Assembly (NCBI GenBank): GCA_026315105.1
Contig: CM048750.1
Location: forward strand, 170,714,549 to 170,778,548
Origin: Locusta migratoria
Lineage: Eukaryota; Arthropoda; Insecta; Orthoptera; Acrididae
Reading direction: 5' to 3'
DNA length: 64,000 nt
Part shown: positions 1 through 11,300 of the stretch, piece by piece
How positions within the stretch are numbered: position 1 is the stretch's first letter
Layout of the letters: the number at the start of each line of letters is the position of its first letter
The notes under the pieces: model-generated
What the model saw: the letters and a program-made list of their open reading frames with translations, nothing else
What the model was told of the DNA's origin: nothing
The model's database searches: none
Translations under genes and position numbers: made by a program

Positions 1-774
1 GTCTAGAGGTTATAAAGAAATATTTACAACAGTCCTCAAGGTATACAGTATCTGCCAGTCATAAGATGGTGTCTTCACCCACTTATCTTTCCTCTCCTGT
101 GCACAGATCGCAATTGTCGTAGGTGAAGGATCTAACATTGTAAGCTTAGCGACGCAAATAAATGGGCTTTTTCTTTTGCTTGTTATATAAAGCACTCTGT
201 CTTTAGCTTATCACTGACAACATCACAGTCACAATCTCTGAATACTTCTCAAAGTCGTTTAGTAACTGGTAACAAGTACTCAAGTAATCAACGCAAAATA
301 AATTAATTATGTATGCAAAACTAGTATAAAGAGTTGCAGCGCACTCATTAGAGAGAACTGAACCTGACACGGAAATGCTTTCAGGCTGTCGGGTCGGCTT
401 GGCAGGCGTCAAGCTGGCGTTTGCACAACAGAGGGACGCGCTGGGTCACCCTGCAATCGTCTCCCTGCCATCTGACGGCTCAGCTGGTCAGCCCCTTCCC
501 TCCCCTTACACCACATCTCAAGCGCAGTGGCGTAGCGTGGATTTCTGCCACCCGGTGCCGATCCTCATTTTGCTGCCCACCCCCCCCCCCCTCCACCAAC
601 GTATTTTCGGTGTTGAGAAAAAAAAGTGTTTATCACAATAAAATAGGGAGTTTGCAATTTATATTCCCTGAATACCTTTTTTAATTTCTTCTATTTTTTT
701 ACATTAAGCTGAACAAATTCTGTTTGAAGACTTATTTGTCTGAGGTATCTGTTACAGCAAACAAAATCTTAATA
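1..774. other. No gene recognised; low-complexity and repeat scraps
   Basis: Only short unrelated open frames occur here. A C-run lies at 580-591. The motif CAGTGGCGTAGC at 525-536 resembles a hAT-type transposon terminus, but I find no matching inverted end nearby, so no element is called. Confidence 0.5.
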
Positions 775-842
775 TGAATGAAGTAAATCGCAATTTGCGA
801 TGTTATGGCTTCACTGTATTACGTTTAGATGAAATACCAAAC

Positions 843-1005
843 TGTGGCGAATGGAAATTTGTGCCCAGCCGGAGTTCGAACCCGGGATCTCCTGTTTACT
901 AGGCAGACGCGTTCACCGCCACCGAGGACACAGTGATCAGCCCGACTGCAGAGGACTCTTTCCTGCACGTCTCCCGCCACACACATATCTCCATTCGCCA
1001 CACTG
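843..1005 (-). repeat. tRNA-like sequence inside a short inverted repeat
   Basis: On the minus strand a tRNA-like segment has a clear B-box (GGTTCGAACTCC) and a five-pair anticodon-like stem around CTAGTAA (ACT-type codon if read as Thr). It is framed by the inverted repeat CTGTGGCGAATGG (842-854) and CCATTCGCCACACTG (991-1005). The acceptor stem does not close, so this is a tRNA-derived repeat and not a working tRNA gene. Confidence 0.55.
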
Positions 1006-1142
1006 TCTCTTTCCTATACCACAGCCTATTTATTCTATAATGCTCGCAGCCACAATACTGTATTCCCGCATCAGGGAGAACAGACCATGAGGTATCGAGA
1101 CACAGTTAATTGTCGTCAGGAGCCCAGCCTCGGCTTGTATAC

Positions 1143-1145
<3 letters not shown>

Positions 1146-1185
<40 letters not shown>
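1146..1185. repeat. (AT)n microsatellite
   Basis: About 20 uninterrupted AT dinucleotides. The neighbouring SINE inserted at its right edge, as its duplication begins ATATACCTAAT. Confidence 0.95.
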
Positions 1186-1188
<3 letters not shown>

Positions 1189-1191
1189 AAT

Positions 1192-1386
1192 GTTCAAATG
1201 TTTGTAAATCTATCGGACCAAATTGCGTGGTCATCAGTCCGCAGCTTACAAACTACTTAAACCTAGGTAAACTATCCTAAGGACAACACACAAACCCATG
1301 CCCCAGGGAGGACTCGAACCTCCACGGCGAGCAACCGCGCGCTCCGCAGCGAGACGTTTTAGACCGCTCGGCTACTCCACCGCGGC
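1192..1386 (-). mobile_element. tRNA-derived SINE, head type B
   Basis: Minus-strand SINE. The head is tRNA-like with an A-box (GTAGCCGAGCGGTCTAAA type) and B-box (GGTTCGAGTCC type); the body carries CCTTAGGATAGTTTACC and a tail ending CATTTGAACA. Perfect 11-bp target-site duplications ATATACCTAAT lie at 1181-1191 and 1387-1397. It sits inside the TIR element at 774-1441 and is therefore younger than it. Confidence 0.9.
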
Positions 1387-1452
1387 ATATACCTAATACA
1401 GTGAAGCCACAACATCGCAAATAGCGATTTATTTCATTCATTTGAACGCTGT

Positions 1453-1646
1453 TCAAAAATGTTCAAATGTTTGTTAAGCTTATGGGACTTAATTACGGGG
1501 TCATCAGTCCCTAACCTTACAAACTACTTATGAACTACTTACGAACTAGGACGGCACAAATATCCATGCCCGAGGGGGGATTCGAACCCCCGACCGTAGT
1601 GGCCGTGCTGACCGTGACTGGAGCGCCTCAGTCACCTCGGCCACCG
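1453..1646 (-). mobile_element. tRNA-derived SINE, head type A
   Basis: Minus-strand SINE with a class-II (Leu/Ser-like) tRNA head: A-box GTGGCCGAGG and B-box GGTTCGAATCC, then CATGGATATTTGTGCCGTCC and the tail ACTGATGACCCCGTAATT...CATTTGAACA. Perfect 11-bp duplications TTGAACGCTGT flank it at 1442-1452 and 1647-1657. This family is the most frequent repeat in the window. Apparent proteins read through it (MPEGGFEPP...) are translations of the tRNA head, not genes. Confidence 0.92.
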
Positions 1647-1657
1647 TTGAACGCTGT

Positions 1658-2246
1658 AATTCGTCAAAAATATATATGTATAATCTTAATACATTTAAAA
1701 TCGTTTTTAACTAAAAAGAAATCTTGCACTGAGAAGTAAATACTTTGTAACATGAAATTTATGAGCCTGCAGGGCATTCAGAGCAATACATTATGCTATT
1801 CTGATCGAAGTCGGGTGAATACTTTCACATGTATTAGACGTATAATAATTTCTTGTCGGGAGGACTTCAGTGCGCATTACATTGCGTCAAGTCTGCGTAT
1901 GGACAGACACATTACATTTTTTAAGTTTACCAGTTTCGGATTTTTTAGCCCATTATCAAATCAAGTTCTACAACACACCCGTTGGCCACATTGTTCTTTT
2001 TTTCTTGATTGACAGTAAATCTTTCGCGAGCATCCATGTGTTAGTTTGTAGAGGTAACAGTTTTGAAGGCTTTTCACTGGGAGAACTGATGTGTCTGTAA
2101 CTAATGCAAAGAGAAAAAGTAGTTGTGATGAAACATACTAGTCTACCGAATTAGGGCGAACCTTTAAGTACTTCTAGAGCCACCAATAGAAACTGACTTA
2201 ATGGTTCCTTTACCGGTAGTGATGTATTACTTTGCGTAACGAAGTA
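1658..2246. other. No gene or repeat recognised
   Basis: AT-rich sequence with only short open frames; nothing matches a family I know. Confidence 0.5.
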
Positions 2247-2256
2247 GAGCGTCTCA

Positions 2257-2450
2257 AATGTTTGTAAATCGATCGGACCAAACTGCGTGGTCATCAGTCC
2301 GTAGCTCACAAACTACTTAATCTAAGGTAAACTAACCTAAGGACAACACACACACACCCGTGCCCCAGGGAGGACTCAACCCTCCGACGGCGAACAACCG
2401 CGCGCTCCGCAGCGCAGCGCCTTTGACCACTGGGCTACTCCACCGCGGCG
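2257..2450 (-). mobile_element. tRNA-derived SINE, head type B
   Basis: Minus-strand copy, tail first, ending in the CCACCGCGGC head. Perfect 10-bp duplications GAGCGTCTCA at 2247-2256 and 2451-2460. A small ACAC run replaces part of the linker. Confidence 0.9.
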
Positions 2451-2460
2451 GAGCGTCTCA

Positions 2461-2927
2461 CTTGTAGGCATGAGGACAACGGATTGTCTCGCGGATGTGC
2501 CAAAAACACTGGAAGGGGCGTCATAACTTGACTGTTTCCTATTCCACGATGTTGACGAATTACAATAGTCGAAATAATTTAAATCGGAAGTTTACTCGCA
2601 ATATCGAATTTCCAGCTCCTCTATTAGGTATAGATGTACTACCCAGTGGAGACACGAAAATTTATTCATAGCTGCGATTGGGACCAGGATTTCCTGCTTT
2701 TCGTGATCGGTCGCCTTGTAACTTTCGGTTATCCGACCACTTTTCCAGGACGGAACGAAATTTACTTGCGTCACAATGGCCATATATACGAGAGTCACTA
2801 CGTTCTGGATTCGTTCGTTTCTAATGTCCTAGTTTCATGTCAAATAGAAAGCAACGAAATCAAACTTACGCTATTGCTATAGAATTTAAGAACATTTTAT
2901 CTTTAAGCATGTAATAACATTGATTGT
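2461..2927. other. No gene or repeat recognised
   Basis: Short overlapping open frames on both strands near 2592-2880 do not resemble any family I know and are not supported as genes. Confidence 0.5.
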
Positions 2928-2938
2928 TTGTAATCTCA

Positions 2939-3143
2939 AAAAAAAAAAAGTTCAAATGTTTGTTAAGCTTATGGGACTTAACTACGGGGTCATCAGTCCC
3001 TAAACTTACAAACTACTTATGAACTACTTACGAACTAGGACGGCACAAATATCCATGCCCGAGGGGGAATTCGAACCCCCGACCGTAGTGGCCGTGCTGA
3101 CCGTGACTGGAGCGCCTCAGTCAACTCGGCCACCGCGGCCGGC
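2939..3143 (-). mobile_element. tRNA-derived SINE, head type A
   Basis: Full-length minus-strand copy with a short A-run at its 3' side (2936-2949, + strand) and the GCCGGCCGCGG head at 3143. Perfect 11-bp duplications TTGTAATCTCA at 2928-2938 and 3144-3154. Confidence 0.93.
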
Positions 3144-3173
3144 TTGTAATCTCATTTTGCTTTATATATACAA

Positions 3174-3230
3174 CTAGTTTAAATGTCCGTGCTTCGCAAC
3201 GGTTGTTAAACAGGGACCTGGGCACATCAT
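3174..3230 (-). mobile_element. Possible Helitron 3' end
   Basis: Read on the minus strand, a hairpin-forming CCGTTGCGAAGCACGG lies about 12 bases before CTAG and a following T. This is the standard Helitron 3' terminus (hairpin plus CTRR, inserted before T). The other end was not located, and the sequence is decayed. Confidence 0.4.
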
Positions 3231-3521
3231 GGTTTTTTAGGGTTCCGGACCTAGGTCAGCAAAACCACAATCGTTGTTGGATATCTCTGTCAATAAACTC
3301 AGTTCTTCTAGCCAAGATGTCAAATGTAAGAAGAAGTCATTGTCGAAAACAACGAATGTTCATAAAGGTTTTCATACAGAAAGTAAAATTAATTCAAGTC
3401 CGTACTGCACAATGATATAAATCAATGTTAGGTTGTGTTCATAAAGTTAAGACTGCGGTGTGTAATTGTTTGCCATAAACTTCTGAAAACACTTCCATCA
3501 TTGATATGAGAAATAGTAGTA

Positions 3522-3568
3522 GTAATAATAATAATAATAATAATAATTATTATTATTATTATTATTAT
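3522..3568. repeat. (AAT)n/(ATT)n palindromic microsatellite
   Basis: A run of AAT units passes directly into its reverse complement ATT units, giving a perfect self-complementary tract. Confidence 0.95.
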
Positions 3569-5385
3569 AACAGGGCCATGTATTGGTGCTATGGTGTAGT
3601 ACTAAACTCTTTACCTCTCACAGTGAGTGTATGCTGAAGTATTAGAATGTTGCAGTGCTGCACTGGGGACAATGTAGTTATTCTTTATGCAGTGCTCCAT
3701 ATTATCGAAAAGTCGACGAATACTGAAAGAGTTCACGTCTGTTTAAATGTTGTCTGTTTATCATGGTGGTGTCAATGTGCGATAAAGTAAGTTTTAGTAA
3801 TCGTTGAAGGAATGGCGTCAGCTGATCGTCTATATAGAACTTTCCATTAAATTTGGTATTTCCAGTGAATTGTATTGACTGTGTTAGCAGAATCGACCAC
3901 TCTTTCAGCTAATATATGTCCCCACGTCTTAAAATGATTACTTTGTAAAGAACAAAGTTGAAATCGATGTTGTGTAATAGAACTGTACATTCAGAAGTCG
4001 GACTATAACTCAAAGTACAATTGTCTCTGCAAAAGAAGACGTCTTTCTCTATCTTAATGTAGTCTGCAACAAAATTAAGTAATTAAAAATTGTAATCACA
4101 ATATTGTACCGAACAATTATGAAAGCAGGGAGGTTTCTGATGAGTTTGTCGCTCGCGTGTGTATATTATCTCTAGTGGCAGGCATAAAGCAGGAATATCT
4201 CTGTAGTGCAGCTAAAACAAACACCTCCGACTCCTCACTTCTTGCAGGTCTTCGTCTGTTACTGCGGCGCATTACGAAGCTGCCTGTTTCCCGAAGTCGT
4301 TGTTTGGCACGTCAGAACGTAATGGTTGCCGGGGCTCTTCGCCTAGGATATCTCACGGCTTACGCCGTGGCTGCTTCAGTGGCATCGTGTCGGCACTCGC
4401 CGAGCATCAGCAACATATCAACGTACTCGTTGTTCGTGTATGCCATCGTCATCCGATGTCAGTAACTGTGGTATATCGAGCCCCGGTTGTTTGTGTGGCC
4501 CCAACTGTCGGGTATACGGCCGTGTGCGGCGACAGTCGGCAGCATCGAGGAAGCTTCTCGCTCCGTGACACCGGCGACGTTACAACTCGGCCGCACCACA
4601 TTTAGAAGCCGCATTGCATTATGCGCAGCGTTTGTGGTATCTGCCCCTGAAACTTTGAAGGGTTGTAGCTCCCAAACTAACAGTGATAGGAATGTAGTTT
4701 ACATTGATTTGGACGCAGTTGGTTACAACGAATCCAATGCACGATAGAAAAAACTATTGTTTCATTTTAAAAATTATATCTTTGTGCTGTAACTCTTTAG
4801 AAAATGATACAATAAACTATGTTCATAGCTCCGCAGAAACTGTAACATTTCTTGTGTTGACCTACCGCATTAAAATTTCCCGTCACCTATTATTTTATAA
4901 GTTACAGAGGCAAACACACTTAGTGAAACACCCTGTATATTAGTAAAAAATGTTCATCTTCAGACGATCTTTCTATGTACAGTATTGAAAACGCGATTTA
5001 CAACATCAAATTTGACCCTTATTTTTTCAAAAACTACTGTCTAACAAAAAGCCGAGGTACCTGTCTCTTTATATTCAATATAGAACGTCCATGGATAATT
5101 TGTTCGATATCGGTGACCCACAGGTCAGACCATTTCCTTGTGAATATCAACAATAATACATTTTCTGGAGACAATATTGTCTCTTTATACCAAATATATA
5201 TATCACCTCGGCCTGAGGAACAAGGCGGGATTGTTCCCATTCGCGTTCTCAGCTGAGGTGTTATTCCAATACAGGAGAGCCCTGGCAATTTGATATTCAT
5301 TTCTCGGGGAACATGAGGCAGAATTAAACTATGTGCTGTGGTGTGAGACGTGCTTTACAACAGCTCGTGTAGTCGCTTTGTCTGC
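3569..5385. other. No gene recognised
   Basis: The longest frames (about 100 codons near 4157-4605 and 4975-5300) overlap on several frames, lack recognisable domains and look like chance frames. The 4230-4620 part is GC-richer than its flanks but I cannot assign it. Confidence 0.45.
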
Positions 5386-5388
5386 AAC

Positions 5389-5462
5389 GCTGTTTTAGCT
5401 GAGTGGTCTAAAGCACCTACCTAATAAGTAGGAGGTCCCGGGTTCGAATCCCGGCCACAGCA
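5389..5462 (+). tRNA. tRNA-Ile(AAT)-like sequence, probably a pseudogene or SINE head
   Basis: The 73-base stretch folds as a cloverleaf: A-box TAGCTGAGTGGTC, anticodon stem CCTAC/GTAGG around loop CTAATAA (anticodon AAT, Ile), and T arm CCGGG-TTCGAAT-CCCGG with a perfect B-box. The acceptor stem pairs only at its first five positions (GCTGT/ACAGC) and then fails twice. There is no nearby T-run terminator of normal form. The flank (CAAATTTTAATTTAATGCC) does not match the other SINE tails. A functional gene is possible but less likely than a tRNA-derived repeat. Confidence 0.45.
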
Positions 5463-5839
5463 CAAATTTTAATTTAATGCCTCTCCTTATGTTTAATTTC
5501 CTTGAGAGTCCATGTGGTGCAATGCAGCCCTTCAGTTCTGTTCCATTCTCTTTGGTTGGAACTATGTGAGGTAAGAAGAAGATGGAAAACAAAGTAGTAA
5601 ATGACTGTGGAATTACGTGCGTCTCAAGCAAGTACATCAATTACATTCTACTCTCTTCAGTTCTACAGTTGCGAAGAAAACGCCTTCCATTGTTTTAGAG
5701 ATAAATTTGAAGGGTTGCATGTCAAAGAACATGCAGATGCTATCTGGTAACTAAACAGCCCTGGAGAGAAATTTAAATAAATGACCAGGGCACTGGGGAC
5801 TCCCATCAACAAATATGGGTTTCTTATAAACAAAGCCAA
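5463..5839. other. No gene recognised
   Basis: A short minus-strand frame here (5395-5640) reads through the tRNA-like head and is not a gene. Confidence 0.45.
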
Positions 5840-6700
5840 AATGAATTAGCTAGTTTAAACTCAATGTAAAGGTCAACCCAATAATGTGTTTCAAGAAGTA
5901 GGTCATCTAAAATATCTGGGCGTTATGATCGATAGTTTACATTCAACAAATTACAGATAAATGCACGGTCTTAATTAATGCTCTTTGAAGATCAGCTAGA
6001 CTCAACTGGGGTCTGCGGGCTACAGCACTGCGAATATTTATAAAGGAGCAATACTTCCTATATTATCGTAGGGCTCACCGATGGGGATAGACGCACTGGA
6101 GTAACAATACAATTATACCAAAATTAACAGAGTCCAACAGTTAATCAATTTAAAGATGACCAGAGCTTACAGTACGACATACAGTGAAGAGCTATGTGTT
6201 TTATCAGGTCTCATGCCCATAACTCTTAAGATACAGAAAATACCCAAATATTATAACCTGGACAAAACAGTCGACATCGCCCTAGAGTATAGAAGCTGGG
6301 CACACCCGGTAGACTTCACGTGGGTAGCAAAAGCTACCCTGTTGAAGTATACAAAAATGGAAATAAGTCAAACGAAGAATTGGGTTCAGGAATAGCAATA
6401 TTCCTTCATAAGAAGATTATTTACCAGATATAGCTTAAACTAATGAATGCTCGAAGAATCAAGCGGAACAATTGCCATTCTCAGTGCCCTTGAGTTAATA
6501 ACCAATCTCTCGAATATTGATAGAGTTGCAGTAAATCAAGCCGATAGCAGGATTACCACTACTTCTTGACTGAGAAATACTATACAAAATCAGAAGGTTG
6601 CAGACACGCAACTGTCAGGTGCATTTCGAATGGGTTAAGCGACATCGAGGGAAATGTCGCATCAGGCATGACTTTGTATCAAATAAAGTTAGCATTACAG
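5840..6700 (+). pseudogene. R1/I-type LINE fragment: RT thumb plus RNase H, decayed
   Basis: Conceptual translation in shifting plus-strand frames gives the post-RT region of an R1/I-group LINE: YLGVMIDS near 5918, then a block like those preceding RNase H (KMTRAYSTTYSEELCVLSGLMP near 6154), then an RNase H start (VYKNGNKSNEELGSGIAIFLHKK near 6346). In RNase H the first catalytic Asp of the usual V-Y-T-D-G motif is replaced (codon AAA/AAT region), and a later block near 6613-6660 resembles the W-V-x-x-H end motif. Several frameshifts and stops make it non-coding. The 5' end (endonuclease and most RT) is missing. Assignment to R1 versus I clade is tentative. Confidence 0.6.
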
Positions 6701-6781
6701 ATTTGCATGTTACTATTTATTTTTCTCTTCAAGTCTCCCTTTATTCTCTTGCATCCAACGTTAAGCAACTTGTTTTCTTAA

Positions 6782-7832
6782 TCTCTATATACATAAAAGT
6801 GAAAGGACACTCACTCACTGGCTAAACACGAAATCTCGAAAACTACTACACCTATGGAACTGAAATTTGGCAGGAATGTAGTTTATAGGTAGAAAACGTG
6901 AGCTAATAAAGTATTTTGTGTTAGGTGAACGGCAGAGCATACTTCTCCTACAGACTCACGAAGCCGGCCGCGGTGGCCGAGGGGACTGAGGCGCTCCAGT
7001 CACGGTCTGCACGGCCGCTACGGTCGGGGGTTCGAATCCCCCCTCGGGCATGGATATTTGTGCCGTCCTGGTTCGTAAGTAGTTCATAAGTAGTTTGTAA
7101 GTTTAGGAACTGATGACCCCGTAGTTAAGTCCCATAAGCTTAACAAACATTTGAACATTTTTTTTAGACTCACGAAATTTGCAGTTTCATTCCGATCTTC
7201 ACGAAATTTCGCACGCTTGACCAAAACAAGAGGAAGGTCGCTGTCTACCTTCAGTTTCATACGGTACATGGAGAGGGTACTTGGCAACATAAAAATGGAT
7301 CTCTAAATACCTTGTTCGCGCCATAACTTTAGAACGGCTCGACCGATTTCACAGATTTTTGTTTTCGTTATTCCCAGAACAAGAGTTGCATGAACTAAAA
7401 CTGGAATATTTGAGAACAAGAAAGTGCGTTTTTGAATGTGGCCCTGCGCTTCTATTGCTTAGAGATTTATAGTTTTGTTCCGATATTGATGAGATTTTGC
7501 ATATTCTACCTTAAAAACAAGAGTTAAGTCACTGTCTGCATAAACTGTCTGTATTAACTTACGGAATTTTACAAAATGCATTGTTTTGCTCCAGTCTTTA
7601 TGAATTTTTGCACACATAACTTTTAAACCAAGAGGAAGATCACTGGGTACATAAATGTTTGTATGGTTCATGACAGAGGGTACCTTGCAGAAAACTTTGC
7701 CGAGAGAGGGAAAGGTGGAACGAAAAGAGAGATGGGAGAGAAAGAGATGGATGCACAGGGGGGGGGGGAGGGAATGTGGACTACCAGAGTGTTGGATAAA
7801 TAAACACCGGGCAACGCCGGGTTTACAGCTAG
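6782..7832 (+). mobile_element. Non-autonomous Helitron
   Basis: The 5' end reads TCTCTATATACATAAAAG directly after an A (6781). The 3' end has the hairpin CCGGGCAACGCCGGG at 7807-7821 followed by CTAG (7829-7832) and a T (7833). These are the TC...CTRR termini and A/T target of a Helitron. No Rep/helicase frame exists. The interior holds repeated motifs around ACGAAATTT and AAACCAAGAGGAAG, a G-run at 7758-7767, and a SINE at 6963-7165. Length without the SINE is about 840 bp. Confidence 0.75.
6963..7165 (+). mobile_element. tRNA-derived SINE, head type A, inside the Helitron
   Basis: Plus-strand full-length copy starting GCCGGCCGCGGTGGCCGAGG with tail CATTTGAACATTTTTTTT. Perfect 11-bp duplications AGACTCACGAA at 6952-6962 and 7166-7176 prove insertion into the pre-existing Helitron. 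Confidence 0.95.
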
Positions 7833-8311
7833 TAAAAAAATAGATAAAGGTCAAGGCAACAGACAGCTATAGTTACTTCAGCTGAGAAACCAGTCCTATA
7901 AGAGAGTCTACAAGTTCAAATACGCGGGGACGGGAGAGAGAGTAAAAGCAGATAAATTTTAACTCTTTTTTAAATCGTCACTATGTTCTTCGAAGCACTC
8001 TAGCACAGGCTTTGACTTATGACATGGCGCACTATCTTGTTGACTACTGACACTATTTTTTGCAACATAATCGCCATGACCCACCCCCCCCCCCCCCCAA
8101 TGAACCACAGACATTGCCGAGGTGGGGTGACTTGTGTGCCTCAACGATGCAGATAGCCGTACCGTAGGTGCAACCACAGCGGAGGGGTATCTGTTGAGAG
8201 GCCAGACAAACGTGTGGTTCCTGAAGAGGGGCAGCAGCCTTTTCAGTAGTTACAGGGGCAACAGTCTGGATGATTGACTGAGCTGACTATGTAACATCAG
8301 CTAATGCGGCT

Positions 8312-11300
8312 TTGCCACACAGATACTGCGAACGGCTGAAAGCAAGGGGAAACTACAGCCGTTACCTTTCCCGAGGACATGCAGCTCTACTGTATGAACA
8401 TATGATGATGGCGTCCTCTCGGGTAAAATATTCCGGAGGTAAAATAGTCCTCCATTCGGATCTCCGGGCGGGGACTCCTCAGGAGCATGTTATCATCAGG
8501 AAAGACAATACTGGCATTCTACGGATCGGAGCGTGGAATGTTAGATCCCTTAATCGGGTAGGAAAATTAGAAAATTTAAAAAGGGAAATGGATAGGTTGA
8601 AGTTAGATATAGTGGGGATTAGTGAAGTTCGGTGGCAGGATGAACAGGATATCTGGTCAGGTGAGTACAGGATTATAAATACAAAATCAGTTGGGGGTAT
8701 CACAGGAGTAGGTCTGATAATTAATATGAAAATAGGAATGCGGGTTAATTACTATGACCAGCACAGTGATCGCATTATCATTGTCAAGATAGATACGAAG
8801 CCAACACCAACAACAGTAGTACAGGTTTATATGCTAACTAGCTCTGCCGATGATGAGGAGATCGAAGAAATATATGAGGAGCTAAAGGAAATTATTCAGA
8901 CAGTTAAGGGAGAGGAAAACTTAAGTGTGATGGGAGACTGGAATTCGGTAATAGGAAAAGGAAGCGAAGGAAAAATAGTAGGTGAATATGGACTGGGCAG
9001 AAGGAATGAAAGAGGAAGTCGCCTGGTATAATTTTGCACGGAACATGATTTAATTGTAAGAAACATGTGGTTTAAGAATCACAAAAGAAGGTTGTATACA
9101 TGGAAGAGACCAGGAGACACCGGAAGGTATCAGATAGATTTTATAATGGTACAACATAGATTTCGGAACCAGGTTATAAACTGTAAGACATACCCAGGGG
9201 CAGATATAGACTCTGACCATAACTTGTTAGTCATGAACTGTAGGCTGAAACTGAAAAAACTGCAGAAAGGTAGGGAAATAAGGAGATAGGACTTAGATAA
9301 ATTGAAGGAACGTGAAGTTCTGGAGAATTTCAGAGGGAGCTTTAGGCAACAATTGACAGAAACAGGGGGAAATAAAACGGTAGAAGAGGAATGGGTAGCA
9401 TTGAGAAATGAAATAGTGAAGGCAGCAGAGGACAAAATAGGTAGAAAGGCAAGACCTACAAAATATCCTTGGATATCACACTAAATACTGAATTTAATTG
9501 ATGAAAGGAGAAAATATAAAAATGCAGTAAATGAAACAGGCAAAATGGAGTACAGACGACTAAGAAATTAGATTGACAGGAAGTACAAAATGGCTAAGCA
9601 GGAGTGGCTAGAAGACAAATGTAAATCTGTAGAAGAATGTATAAGAAGGGGAAAAGTAGATACCACCTACAGGAAAATAAAAGAGACATTTGGGGACAAG
9701 AAAAGCAGCTCTACGAATATCAAGAACTCAGATGGGAAACCAGTCCTCAGCAAAGAAGGAAAAGCTAAAAGGTGGAAAGAGTACATAGAGCAGCTCTACA
9801 AAGGAAATTAACTTAGAAACAATGTTGTAGGAAGGGAAGAGGAAGTAGATGAAGATGAAATAGGAGATACTATACTGAGAGATGAATTTGACAGAGCCCT
9901 GAAAGACCTAGGTCGGAACAAGGCCCCAGGAGTAGATGACTTATTCTCAGAGCTACTAAAGTCTCTGGGAGAGCCAGCCCTGACAAAACTATTTGAACTG
10001 GTGTGTAGGATATATGAGACAGGCGAAATACCCTCAGACTTTAAGAAAAATGTAATAATCCCCATTCCAAAGAAATCAGGCGCAGACAGGTGTGAAAATT
10101 ATAGAATCATCAGTATGATAAGTCATGGTTGCAAAATTTTAACACGAATAATCTATAGTAGAATGGAAAAGCTGGTAGAAGCTGACCTCGGGGAAGATCA
10201 GTTTGGATTCAGGAGGAATGTTGGAACCCGGGAGGCAATACTCACTTTTCGTCTTATCTTAGAAGATAGATTAAGGAAAGGCAAACCTACATTTTTAGCT
10301 TTTGTAGATTTAGAGAAAGCGTTTGACAATGTTGACTGGAATACACTCTTTCAAATTCTGAAGTCAGTAGGGGTAAAATAGAGGGAAAGGAGAGTTATTT
10401 ACAACTTGTACAAAAGCCAGACCGCAGTTATTAGACTCGAAGGACATGAAAGGAAAGCAACAATTGGGAAGGAAGTAAGACAGGGTTGTAGCCTTTCTCC
10501 GATGTTAGGGATTAAAGTTCAGGGGGAAGAAATAAAAACATTGCGTTTTGCTGATGACATTGTAATTCTGTCAGAGACAGCAAAGGACCTGGAAGAGCAG
10601 TTGAATGGAATGGACAGTGTGTTGAACAGAGCGTATAAAATGAACATTAACAAGAGCAAAACAAAAATAATGGAATGCGGTCTTAGAAAATCAGGTGATG
10701 CTGAAGGAATTAGATTAGGTAATGAAACAATGAAGGTGGTAGACGAGTTTTGTTACTTGGGTGGTAAAATAACATATGACGGTCGCAGTACAGAGGATAT
10801 AAAATTCAGAATGGCAATAGGAAGAAAAGCATGTATGAAAAAGAGAAATTTGCTAACATCGAATATTAGTTGAAGTGTAAGGAAGTCTTTTCTGAAGGCA
10901 TTTGTGTGGAGTGTTGCCTTGTACGGGAGTGAAATATGGACGATAAACTGTGCGGACAGGAAGAGAATAGAGGCTTTTGAAATGTGGTGTTACAGAAGAA
11001 TGCTGAAGATTAGGTGGGTAGATCGCATAACTAATGAAAAGGTACTGAACAGAATTGGTGAGAAAAGGAATTTTTGGCATACCCTGACTAAAAGAAGGGA
11101 TCGCTTGGTAGGACACATTCTTAGACATCGAGGAATCGTAAATTTACCATTGGAGGGAAGTGTGTGGGGTAAAAATCGTAGAGGGAGACCAAGAGACGCG
11201 TATAGTAAGCAGATTCAAGTGGATGTGGGTTGCCGTTCTTATGAGGAGAGCCGGCCGCGGTGGCCGAGGGGACTGAGGCGCTTCAGTCACGGTCTGCACG

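Larger units (their letters stand above)
774..1441. mobile_element. Element bounded by ~47-bp terminal inverted repeats, hit by a SINE
   Basis: The stretch at 775-821 (starting TGAATGAAGTAAATCGC) reappears as its reverse complement at 1395-1441 with about three mismatches over 47 bases. This is the layout of a small non-autonomous DNA transposon. Between the arms lie a tRNA-like fold-back (843-1005), an AT dinucleotide run and a complete SINE (1192-1386). Without the SINE the element is about 470 bp. No transposase frame is present and no convincing target-site duplication was found, so the class is unknown. Confidence 0.55.

Noticed and set aside
1530..1739. Frame encoding MPEGGFEPPTVVAV and many like it (11144, 23096, 27193, 45714, 63350)
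   Set aside because: They are translations of the tRNA-like head of SINEs on one strand, not genes.
4157..4747. Three overlapping ~90-100-codon frames in a GC-richer patch, possible exon
   Set aside because: No domain, no splice-bounded continuity that I could support, frames overlap in three phases.
5389..5462. Functional tRNA-Ile gene
   Set aside because: Acceptor stem has two mismatches at its base and no standard terminator; retained only as tRNA-like.
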